Shown here: in pieces, positions 1-9,620 of the stretch
Position numbering within the stretch: the stretch's first letter is position 1
Layout: each line of letters starts with the position of its first letter
From: Anarhynchus alexandrinus
Lineage: Eukaryota; Chordata; Aves; Charadriiformes; Charadriidae
Reading direction: 5' to 3'
Length of the DNA: 64,000 nucleotides
Assembly (NCBI GenBank): GCA_008711295.1
Contig: VUYV01000007.1
Span: 8,093,522-8,157,521 of the forward strand
The notes under the pieces: model-generated
The model's database searches: none
What the model saw: only the letters and a program-made list of their open reading frames with translations
What the model was told of the DNA's origin: nothing
Position numbers and translations under genes: made by a program

Positions 1-170
1 CGGCCCCTTCCCGGCTCCCGCCGAGCCCCTGCCCGAGCCCTGCGTGGGGCTTCGCTCCTGCCTGGCCGGGGGGGGCTGGACACGGCCATAGGGCCAGGGC
101 AGGAGGGGAACGCAGTGCCATCGCTGCTGGGCAAGTCCAGCTCAGCCACCATGTGCCATCACGGCAACCT
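1..170. other. GC-rich upstream flank, no gene recognised
   Basis: This is GC-rich sequence with many CpG and a run of eight G near position 68. It leads directly into the 19-bp minisatellite. No splice-flanked coding segment or known protein could be recognised on either strand. It could be distal promoter or the tail of an unseen neighbouring locus. Confidence 0.5.
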
Positions 171-556
171 CTGTGTGTCCTGGGGATGTCTGTGTGTCCG
201 TGGGGATGTCTGTGTGTCCCCAGGACGTCTGTGTGTCTGTGGGATGTCTCTGCATCCATGGGATGTCTGTGTGTCCATGGGATGTCTGTGCTTCCCTAGG
301 GATGTCTGTGTGTCCCTGGAGGTGTCTGTAAATCCCCAGGATGTCTCTGTGTCCCCTGGATGTCTGTGTGTCCATGGGATGTCTCTGCATCCATGGGATG
401 TTTCTGCATCCTTGGGGGTGTCTGTGTGTCCCCTGGATGTCTGTGTGTCCATGGGGTGTCTCTGCATCCCTGGGGATGTCTGTGTGTCCCCACGATGTCT
501 GTGCGTCCCCGGGGGTGTCTGTGTGTCCCCTGGATGTCTGTGTGTCCCCCAGATGT
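171..556. repeat. Minisatellite, about 19-bp unit, about 20 copies
   Basis: Variants of a unit with core GATGTCTGTGTGTCC, followed by a variable C/T/A/G-G tail, run head to tail. Units are 18 to 20 bp long and I count about 20 copies. Variant cores such as GATGTCTCTGCATCC recur in several places, which points to unit shuffling or block duplication. The repeat keeps frames open on both strands, producing long but meaningless reading frames (for example 115-639 + and 159-1583 -). It lies about 130 bp upstream of the 21-bp array of the ACSF3 promoter. Copy number is probably polymorphic; that is inference. Confidence 0.93.
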
Positions 557-685
557 CTGTCCCCTCCCAGAAGGCCCCATGGCTCCAGGCTCTGCACAAG
601 GGCCCAGGTCCTTCCTCAGCCCTGCCGAAATCCAGCTGATCGGCCCGTGGGCACCAGCACTCCCCTGGGGCAGGCATGGAGCTCC

Positions 686-769
686 GTGACATCATGGATG
701 CCCGCCGTGACATCAGAGGACGCCGTGGTGACGCCGCAGGGGGACGCAGTGACATCAGAGGCACGCTGC
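686..769 (+). promoter_or_regulatory. Array of CRE/AP-1-like sites at exact 21-bp spacing
   Basis: The 9-mer GTGACATCA starts at 686, 707 and 749, and a diverged copy GTGACGCCG starts at 728. All four starts are exactly 21 bp apart, which is two turns of B-DNA, so the sites face the same side of the helix. The copies at 707 and 749 share 13 bases (GTGACATCAGAGG). A weaker GCGACGCC follows at 768 but is out of phase. TGACATCA differs by one base from the CREB/ATF palindrome TGACGTCA. The array sits about 60 bp upstream of the GC and CCAAT boxes, a sensible place for an upstream activator array. Binding factors are inferred from motif similarity only. Confidence 0.7.
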
Positions 770-869
770 GACGCCAGCGGGAGACCTCGGCCCCGCGGCG
801 CGACAAGCCCCGCCCCCAGGAGGCGGTTTGGGGCCAATTCTCCATGAAAAGGGTGCGGGGCGGGCGGAA

Positions 870-967
870 CGTTTGTGCGCGGAACGCGCGGGTCGCGGCG
901 TCGCGTTTCCGCCGGAGCCCGTTCGCGGGCGGACCGGTCCCCCGGTGCGCGGCGCCGCCGCCGCCAG
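870..967 (+). other. ACSF3: Putative non-coding first exon of ACSF3
   Basis: A good splice donor, CCAG followed by GTGAGG, occurs at 967/968 within the CpG island and just downstream of the GC boxes. The coding exon at 4190 has its own acceptor and no promoter-like sequence in front, so an upstream untranslated exon is required. The left edge is a guess because the start of transcription cannot be read from sequence. A second possible donor (GTAAGG) lies at about 1039. RNA reads would decide. Confidence 0.45.
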
Positions 968-3900
968 GTGAGGCCCCGGCGGGGCTGCGGGAGGCGGCAG
1001 CGGGGTGCGGGGCCGGGGAGCGGGCCCAGCCTGTCCCGTAAGGCGGGGCGAGCCGTGGGCCGGCTCCCCTCGGGCCCGGCTCCCCTCGGGCCCGGCTCCC
1101 CTCCCCTGCGGCACCCGCTGGCCTGGGGGGTGGTGGCGGGTGTCGACGCCGGCCCTTGGCCCCCGGGGCGTGAGGGGACGCCGGTGCTGTCGGCCTGTGG
1201 CAGCGCTGGGCCTCGGCTGGGCCTGGCCCGGCCCTTTGTAAGCTGGAAGCCACAGGGCGAGGGGTTTTCCTGCTGCTGCACTGAGGTCTGGTGTGAGTAG
1301 GGTGAGGGGCCGAGAGCCGGAGGGTGGAAATCCTGGCTGGGGGGGAAAGAGGAATAAAATCTTTCCGTCTTGGGAGAGGTTCTGTAGCGGTTCGGCCTGG
1401 TGGCTTCCAGCTCCGCCGTGCTTTGTGGTGGTTTTGTTGTGCTGGGAGCTGGTGGGAACTCCCCAGCTGCTTTGGTGTCTTCCTTTTGCCATCGGAAGGT
1501 GGGGGTTGAGCCTTAACTTTCAAGGCAGCAAACCCTCCCCTGCTGCGCTGCCACCATCTCCTGCCCAAGGCCCCCAGTGACAAACTTACGCTCTGCCAGG
1601 GGTATGTGTGTTACAGGTTATCCCTGAGCAACAGGCAGGTAAAGAAAACAGCCCCTGGTGTCACTTTGCCCCATTGCCAGTGTCTGTTAGTCTGCACGCA
1701 CTCACTCAGCACTGGTTCTCTGAAGTCCATAAATGCACAGACCTGGCTGAAGGTGCTGCTGTTTATTGCGCCATTAAATCTGGACTGGTGCTGTGGTGAA
1801 AAGGGGATAATGTAATTTTTGGAAGCGGCTGTTCTGAAGCGGCAGCTAACACCTGCTCCGGAGCTGCACGAGCAATAGCAAATGTGCCAAGTGCACTCAG
1901 CCGCGCTGGCCTGGAGCACGGCGTGATCCTGGCAAATGGTTGCTTCCAATTAATGCCCCTCTTAATGTCTGGGGCTTTAACATCTTGCCAGTGAGCTGGC
2001 CTTGGGCACAGGTTAGGGGGAGGTGATGTGGTTTAGGTTACAAATGGTGTTCTCTTTATTTTATGTTTTAGACTCTACAGAGAAATGGAAAGATGTCATG
2101 TGAGCTTCGGCATGACCTGTTTTGTTTATTTCCATCCTGATGGTGTATTTCATGAGTGCACATGGTTACCACACTCTGGGTTTAAAGCCTCTCCCCTCCC
2201 AGATGTTTCCGCACTAAATCACAAGTTTCTTTTGCAGAAGCAGAAATTGAGGTCAATATGCAAAAGAAAATATGTGCAAAGCCAATGTCTGACTGGTGAA
2301 ATGCTCTGAAGGTGGATGGGAGAGACTGCAGGGCTCACAGCTACGTTTATGCAAAAATAAACACTTGCCACTGTCAGCAGGTGTTGCCTGTGGATGTGTC
2401 TGAGCAGCCTGAGCTGAGTTAAGCTGTGTTCAGCTCATCCCTGAGTAGCTGCCAGTTCTCTGGATCCTTTTTGTTTCAGCTCCTCCCCATGGTGGGGAGC
2501 TGAGCTGAGAGGCTATTTCAGTTAAGCTGCTCCACTGATAGGTATTTGTAAAAAATTTTGTTTGAAAAACAATATTAAAAAATCAAGTCATTATTGCCAG
2601 CATCAAGGAAACGTCACATACACTCTTGCAGAGTGAGAAGTTGTCGTCCTTTGGTTATCTCCTATTGTCATAGTATCTCTGTGGGGATACTTCAGTGATA
2701 GTGTTTAATAGCAGCCATTAGATAGACCGGGCAGTAAAGCCCTCTTTCTTCTGCCACAGCTCTGTTCTTTCTTCTATGGTCCCCTGTCGGTGTTGGTCTC
2801 TGTGTGCTTTTTCTTGCTGAGCTTCCAGCCAGAGCTCTAGGCTCTGTGCCGGGTGGGGTGTCAGGATTCTTCTGAGGCATCTCAGTCCTCTCAATTTATT
2901 GCTTCTTCCTCTCGTCTCTGGTGTACCAGTGGTCTCCACTGCAAAGTGTTCCTGTAGTCCCATCTCCTCATTGTATTCTTATGGGATTTTGCACTCTGTG
3001 TTAACTTTTTCCCTGATGCTTCTGTGAGATGTTCGAAGCAATGTCCAACACTATTACACAGACCTTTCCTTTTGAAAGGGAGGATGAAAAGACTGGTAAA
3101 GAGCAAACTTCAGGGACTTCTTGCCAGTTACCACAAAAGCTTTTTTGCTAACTTCTCCCATGAGCGGATAGGTTGATGTCATCGTGCTGTCTAAGCACAA
3201 AGGCAAAATATGCGACATTTGTGCCAGCCCGTCATCTTCCTGTAAAGCCTTTAATGGTGCTGGTACACCTCCCCATTCCCTTTTGGAGATTTTCTCTGTT
3301 GAAATGCCTGTGTGCATCGTGTCACTGCTGTGGTGGAGTGGCCGGGCTGGGGTGATGGTTGGACTGGGCACAGATCAAGCTCTGGCTGCCCAGGTGGAGC
3401 CTGGTGCCAGGGCGGAGCTTGTCCTGATGCTGTGCCCGGCTCCGGGTGCTGCCAGGTTGGTACTTTCAGAATTAACAATCCCACAGGTCAGCGTGTGCAG
3501 GGCTGTGCTCCCCTGCTGCTGTTTGCTGGGAAAACCAGCTGCTCAGCACGGGCAGGGTTCCTGCTGCCTGTGGCTGTTTGGGAGCTGTTAACCACTTGGT
3601 CTGTCAAGTAACAAAGCTTTTGAGCTGAAGCGGTGTTTGTGATGGATGACCTGTCAGGTGGGAGGTTTTGGGCACTTTCTTGTATTTAGATGTGCTATTG
3701 CTTGAACGAAAGCTCACGCAGGAAACAATCCTCCACTGGGCTGAACCTTAGGAGGTTTGGATTTCGTGTCCTGCTCCGTGCTGCCTAACTCGAAGCACAG
3801 AGCAAGGTGGTGGTTTACAAAGTGGTGGAAACTGCAAACTGAGAGCTAGGTACTGTTGTCTTTAATTTCTTTAAATGCTGATCCTACTGAGTAAGAATGA

Positions 3901-4189
3901 CACCTCAAGTAGCCACTGCCTAGTGTCCTAATATTACCGATTGATGAGAACTATTTCATAATTTAAGTTAGACTGTTTTTTAGGGACGCAGAGGCCGTGT
4001 ACGGAAGGGTCTCTGTCTCCTGTTCCATCTGGGCAGGGCCTAGCGCACTGGGGATGCAGCAGTCTGAACATAAACATTAATAATACAGTGGGTATTATTC
4101 AAATGAAGGCTACCACTTTTCCTTTGTGGGAATAAACCCCTGGGTAATCACTGCACATACTTATCTGTTCCTATAATTGCTTTCTGCAG
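968..4189 (+). other. ACSF3: 5' UTR intron of ACSF3
   Basis: The intron runs from the inferred donor at 968 to a polypyrimidine tract and TTTCTGCAG acceptor ending at 4189. The first 300 bases are still CpG island. The rest is mixed sequence with an AT-rich patch near 2540-2600. I saw no repeat with a clear family signature, no RNA gene and no coding exon. Extra untranslated exons could be hidden here. Confidence 0.55.
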
Positions 4190-4219
4190 AATCACTTCAA
4201 AACAGACGGTGCTGGCAGG

Positions 4220-4921
4220 ATGCTGGTCTCCCTGCTCTTCCCCCAAGTGAGCCGGCCCCTTCGATGCCTCGTCCGGGACTTGAACCATTGCAGATGGGGG
4301 TTGCGTGGGCAGAAGAGGGCTGGCTGTCCCCACAGGGGTCTGCAAACCGCACGGGCAGCCTACAGCAGTGATGTTACCCCTGTCTTCACTAGGGCTTTGG
4401 CTTTTGGTGATAAAATCGCCATCATTGACCAAAACGGTGAGCACACTTACAGGGACCTTCTCTGCCAGAGTCTACGTTTGTCCCAGGAGATCTGTAGAGC
4501 TTTGGAGTGCTCCAGCAGGGACTTGAAGGAAGAGAGGATCTCATTTTTGTGTCCCAATGATGCCTCGTATGTGGTGGCCCAGTGGGCTTCCTGGATGAGT
4601 GGGGGCATAGCAGTGCCCCTTTACAAGAAACACCCTGTACAGGAACTGGAGTATGTGATTAAGGATTCGCAGAGCGCTCTAGTCATCGCAGCAGAGGAAT
4701 ATGTGGGGAAAATAGCCCCTACTGCTGAGAAGCTGGGAGTCCCGCTTCTGCCGCTTCTTAGGTCTCATACTGATGGATCTGCAAGTCACGCAGCAGTGGA
4801 AGAGGGTCCCTTGACAACCTGCTCCTCATGGAAAGACAGAGGAGCCATGATAATCTACACTAGTGGGACGACGGGAAGACCGAAAGGAGTCCTCAGCACC
4901 CATGAGAATGTGCAAGCTGTG
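4220..4921 (+). CDS. ACSF3: ACSF3 coding exon 1 (residues 1-234): mitochondrial malonyl-CoA synthetase
   Basis: This exon encodes the N-terminal 234 residues of acyl-CoA synthetase family member 3, which activates malonate and methylmalonate to their CoA thioesters in the mitochondrial matrix, supplying malonyl-CoA for mitochondrial fatty acid synthesis. The exon itself begins at 4190 after an acceptor. The first ATG at 4220 has A at -3 and begins, like the human protein, with Met-Leu. Residues 1 to about 45 are rich in Arg and poor in acidic residues, as in a mitochondrial targeting peptide. After that the match to human ACSF3 is close, including [31 protein letters not shown] and the ATP/AMP-binding P-loop [11 protein letters not shown] at residues 213-223. 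The exon ends in phase 0 at a GTG/GTGAGT donor. Reading on past 4921 gives only intron. Loss of human ACSF3 causes combined malonic and methylmalonic aciduria. Confidence 0.97.
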
Positions 4922-6410
4922 GTGAGTGATGCTTTCCCTCTGCAAAGCTTGTGCCAAGTTACAGAGGTCTTGGCCTTCGGAGGTGATTTGGGCTTGCAAA
5001 CCCCAAAGCACAATATAGCTTACCACACCAAATTCCTGCACAGAGCTGCGGGGCTGTATCTTGAAAGTCCTCAACACTGTTAAGGTGAACACACAGAAGT
5101 GTTTGAGGCTCTAAACCTTGTCCTTTTGGTGTTGCTGTGCTGCAACTGCAGCCAGGGGCGGATGGACTCTTCTCCTTGCCTTCCTGGAAAGAAGAAGGGG
5201 TGAGACCTGTTGTAAAAAGTGTGCTTTCTTTGCAGTTTGCTTTTCTTCACTGCGACTAGGAAAGAATCTTTACCCTTAATTGGAATATAACTTAGCCCAG
5301 TACAGTACTGTGTGAAGTCTGTGCATTATTCAGCTATATATCCCCAAGGCAAAAAAATCCATTAGCTCTCTGAGCCAAAAGGAATTAAAAGTTTGAATGA
5401 GCCTGCTGACTACCTCACCAGTTGCTTATCACTGCCTGCAACTGATAGACTCATGCCATTAGGGAAAAAGGGCAGGGAATACATCGTGCCTTATGGATGC
5501 CTCCGAGAGCTTACGTTGTTCTGGGTGCTCAGATACTGCAGTGTCGGGAGTGGTATGAAAGCCTTGATGGATAGAGCCAGGGCTTGGCTATATTGAGCAA
5601 AGAATCTATTCCCTTACAAATATGCTGATCATTTAGGGGGTGGCCTGAGCAGTCACCATCTTTTGTGCTGTCTTGCAGACAAGCCTAAAACGTGCTCCCT
5701 GCCCTGTGGAAAACGGTTGTGAATGACATGACTAAATTCCACTGTTCAAATGCTTTCTTTTATTATTATTTTTAGATGGCTGGAAATAGGCTTTCCAGTT
5801 GCTAACACTGGCCTCTGAAGGGCATTGTTCACCCAGAAGCCTTAGGTCTAACTCTTTAGATAATTATCCTTTCATAACAGAGTATTCCAGAAGCTTGATG
5901 TATTAATATTTTTTTACTAACATGAAGCCTATTTTCTGTTTATCAGATGGGGATTTTCTGCTCCTACTGACTGTCCCTTACAGGTGCTAAAAGCCCAGTG
6001 TCATCAGTGTCCAAACTATGTCAACAGAGTTCTGGGAAAATTAGGTTTTTTTTATTACTATTTGTGCCAACTCTGCCTGTGCAGCACCAGGCTAATAACC
6101 TTGTAAATCCTACTTAGAATCATTGTTGACTATTTATTTCTCAGTAGCAAGGAAGGACTTTGCTGATGTATATGAAGACACATACTGATAAGATGCAGGA
6201 GGTGTTCCTCTTGTAGTCTACTGTTGTGGTGGGAATGTTGCTCGTGCTGACCCTAAAGGAAAGATTTCTATGCCCAGGCATCGTTCCAGGAGGTCTGGGA
6301 TTTCTGCCGCCAGCTGTGCCCAGGGGATCTGGGGCCTGGATACCTCAGGCTTTCTGAGTGGTGAGTCTTTCCTCCTTCCCTAACGCTGGGTTGTATGTTT
6401 TCTTCTGCAG
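4922..6410 (+). other. ACSF3: ACSF3 intron (phase 0), nothing else recognised
   Basis: It starts GTGAGT and ends TTCTTCTGCAG. The sequence is ordinary mixed to AT-rich intron with short T runs near 5760 and 6045. I recognised no repeat family, RNA gene or second exon in it. Confidence 0.85.
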
Positions 6411-6566
6411 ACCACGGGGCTGGTTGAAAAATGGGAGTGGAAGAAGGACGATGTTATTCTGCACGTGCTGCCTTTACATCATGTCCACGGGGTGATCAAT
6501 AAGCTCCTCTGTCCTCTCTGGGTGGGAGCGACATGCATCATGTTACCCGAATTCAATGCACAGATG
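6411..6566 (+). CDS. ACSF3: ACSF3 coding exon 2 (residues 235-286)
   Basis: This is a 156-base exon of 52 whole codons, between a TTCTGCAG acceptor and a GTAAGC donor, phase 0 on both sides. The peptide contains [17 protein letters not shown] and [10 protein letters not shown], matching the human protein closely. In ANL synthetases this stretch is the core of the large N-terminal domain. The LHHVHG segment lies near the acyl-substrate pocket in family structures. Human has Val-Thr where this bird has Thr-Thr at the upstream exon junction, a minor difference that confirms the splice choice. Confidence 0.96.
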
Positions 6567-8639
6567 GTAAGCCTGGAGGGATTGTGCGTTGTCTTTGAAA
6601 TTCAGCAGCAAAACCCCATGCGTTGTAATTAGAACAACTTTGGAAATAATTTCTTAAAGAATTCCAGCCTCTTTAGCCACTGGCTGCATGCGGTTCGCAA
6701 ACTGTCTGTTAAAAAACCCTTTCAGTTGGACACTCAGTCTGGGGTAAACATACTCTTCTGGTGGCTGCTTGTTTAAGCGTGATGTACGTAATCGTAGTGC
6801 TACACTGCCAGTCCTCATGACGTTGAGGGTCTCTGACTGGAGGTGGGTCCTTCTAAATACCCGCTAAGAACACCTGCACCCCGAATAAGGGTTGTTAATT
6901 TTCTCGTACCGGGAAAAGTGGAAATACTGGATTTTTGTCTTGCATGTTAGCAGTGAGCTGCTTGAAACTATGCTACTTGTCAATTATTTCATTTTTAGTA
7001 GTTTGCATTTTCCCTTTCAATCCGGTGTCCTTGATGTTTTGTATTACATTACATGACAGAACACAGGCTTTAGAGTTTCTTGCAGCCCAGGTAAGATAAA
7101 TACTGGTACTCATCACTTGCATGGAAACATTGTTCTTCCTCTGCGGGGAAACAAGTGTTAACAGGTCTACTGGTTTAGACTCAGCAATATGAGAGTGAGT
7201 TTGCAAATCGAGGGCTTCTTGCAGGAAAGGTGGAACGAGGGAAACCTTACTTGAATGAAGCAGAGACACGCTTATAATGTTGTTTTCTAGCCGAGACAGG
7301 AAACGCCAGTCCCAGTGCTCTGCGTCTCATTTGTTCCTTGCTGCAGTGGCAGGCAACCGGCCTAAGGGGTGGAAGAAAAGAGACTGGAAACAGGGCAACC
7401 AACAGTAAGGTGGAACAGTTTCTACGATTACTGGCCCCTGGGATCCAGCACTGTTCATCTACATCTCCCAGTGTTGTGGGTGGTGAGAGGCGCTGGAGTC
7501 TGCAGTGTCACTGTTAAGGGAGCAGTTGGGTTTGCAGGTGCCAGTGCCACCTCGTAGCAGAAAAGAAACATGTGTTGTCAGTACAGAACTCTCTGGGAAG
7601 GTGAAAAGATCTCATCAAGCCTGTGCTTTGTAACGAGCAGGCTGCTTTACCTGTTCATATTTACTCATATGCTGGGTGGCCTTGTCATACTGAAAGGACA
7701 AAGTGCAAAGGTGTGGGATGCACCCAGAAACCTTTGAGCTGCTGTCAGGCGAGGGTGAGTGCAGGCTCTGATCCGGGCAACTGCAGGACTGTGAGATTCT
7801 TCGTTGCTTATTTCTGCTTCTCGGAGAAGCAACCACAGAAAATGCATGCCTCCTTTCTTGTTTCGAGATGGCCATGACACCTGAACGCTCAGTTGCTTGC
7901 CTGGGCACTGGTTCTTTCGGGGGAAGAAAATCTCAGAGGGGCAGCTCTGCATTTGCATTTTCAAAGTAAATAGGTAGGATGCTGTGGTAGGTGGCAGGAA
8001 GGTCCCCTGGCATAGCCAGTGCTCTTGCCTCAATGGTCACTGCCAAATTGTCTTCCTTTGTGTTTTGGCTGTCACCCCAAAAGTTCAGGGTGTAGCAGGG
8101 GCATGTGCCCCACCAAAGCCGGGGCTCGGAGCGTGTCCGGCCCTGGTGATGCTGGTGAGGTGGCAGAAGAGCGTGCTGGCAGCCTGGAAGCAAAGCCAAG
8201 CCCTCTGGAGGGCGCGTTTTTCCACGTCCTGTGCCACCGGTGATTGATTGTCCCTTATACCCTTGTGTTTTTCTCTGCTCTCTCCCGACATCTGCAAATC
8301 AATGAGCTGACGTTGAAGGATGGGTTCAGGTGCGGGGGAGCGGGACACCCCGCCTGCTTTCTCTGATCAAAGCTCTCCCCCAGACTTGACAACCAAGGGC
8401 AAGCGGGGACAGTGCTGGAGGGCGTCCGCTTGACCCTGGAGGTTGAACTTGGGCAGGGAGGTCGGGGTGGCAAGCGTGCCTGCCACAGCGAGCGCCGTTC
8501 CGAGGGCTCTCAGGTGCATTCAGGCTCTGAAGGACGTCATTTGCTTTTCTATTTTTTTTATTCCCTTTATTTTTCCGAGGGCCTCCCCTGGGAGCTGAAA
8601 GTGGTTTGATCGACACTACAAAGAAAGCACATGAGGGTA

Positions 8640-9620
8640 AATAAGGCTTTCTTGTGGAGTTTAATGCAAGCTGCCTTTCAGTTCCAGTCTATTTTCACCA
8701 GCTGTTTACAAAATGCCCTTTGCTACTGAAATCAGCTTTCAGAAAAGCAGCAGAGTTTCGGTGGAGGATTTTGCAAAAGGAGCCCGAGTTTTGCTGTGTG
8801 CTTTTTTCCTTCGCTGCACCTTGAGAAAGCAGCCAATTATAGTGTGATATAAAGAAACTCGAACGGCAGCTAAAACACTTGACAGGCTGATCAAAACAAG
8901 GCTAGGAACTTACTCTCAACCTGCTGCAGACATATTTAGCCTTGAGTGATACTGGCAAGGGTTCAAGAGAAACCGCAGCAGCATGCCCAATGTGTGTTTG
9001 GTTTCTAATCACTAACACTTCATTATACAAAATAAATACTTTATTATTACAGTGTTTATTAAATTACATAATTTGCGGCGTGCCTTATAGTTGTGGATAC
9101 AGATGCCAGTCTGGTTTCAGCGATGGTAATAATGCTCTTTTTTTTCTTAGTTAGAAGTCGTTTCAAGCCCTGGACCAAGGCTTGCTTGTCATTCCCTGCA
9201 GTGCAGTGTTAGGAGGTGGCATCTTTTAGACCCTTCCGTCTGCTTTTGGTAGCTGTCCAAGGAAAGGTTAAAAATCAAGATTGTGGAGTAACCCCGGTGT
9301 CCTGACCAACATCCACTCTCTTACTAAAACAGCATCTGATGTCCGTGGCTGCATGCAAGCTATTGCCGAGGCCACAAGGGCTCATTAAAGTGTATTGAGA
9401 TGCCTCAAGCGTGAAAGTTGCTGCATAAAATCAGATTCTTTTTATTAAATGAGGACATCCATTACTTTACACTAGCTACTGTACATGCTATAATTCACTT
9501 TATAGCACCATCTGTTAAGACTGTCTTGCTTGAGCTTTTTGTAGCATCTTTTTATTGTAAGTTATTAAAAAATATAGCTGCATCTATTAATCATTTATTA
9601 ATAAAGGGTTTATAAATGGA
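8640..9620. promoter_or_regulatory. AT-rich island, candidate conserved element
   Basis: This stretch is much richer in A and T than its flanks and carries many homeodomain-type cores (TAAT, TTTATTA). Its right end holds the perfect 12-bp palindrome TTTATTAATAAA at 9594-9605, next to CTATTAATCA. There is no open reading frame of note and no repeat signature. Such islands in introns of GC-rich avian chromosomes are often conserved non-coding elements, but that is inference without alignment. Confidence 0.3.
9594..9605. repeat. Perfect 12-bp AT palindrome
   Basis: TTTATTAATAAA reads the same on both strands. It contains overlapping TTAT/ATAA half sites of the CDX/HOX type in inverted orientation. 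Short AT palindromes arise by chance in AT-rich DNA, so the weight is modest. Confidence 0.6.

Larger units (their letters stand above)
640..1250 (+). promoter_or_regulatory. ACSF3: CpG-island promoter of ACSF3
   Basis: The stretch is very GC-rich and CpG-dense, unlike the AT-richer sequence that follows about 1580. It contains a GC box (807-817), a CCAAT box (834-838) and a second GC box (857-867), with no obvious TATA box. This is the usual makeup of a housekeeping, TATA-less vertebrate promoter. The first coding exon of ACSF3 lies 3.3 kb downstream on the + strand. The transcription start is inferred to lie just after the second GC box, roughly 870-900, because a strong splice donor follows at 968. 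A bidirectional promoter serving a gene to the left cannot be excluded. Confidence 0.75.

Noticed and set aside
115..639. 174-codon plus-strand frame rich in Cys and Val
   Set aside because: It is a translation of the 19-bp minisatellite; all frames on both strands are similarly open.
159..1583. 474-codon minus-strand frame
   Set aside because: It is driven by the 19-bp minisatellite and the stop-poor CpG island. The peptide is low-complexity Pro/Arg/Gly and HTDTP repeats with no recognisable domain.
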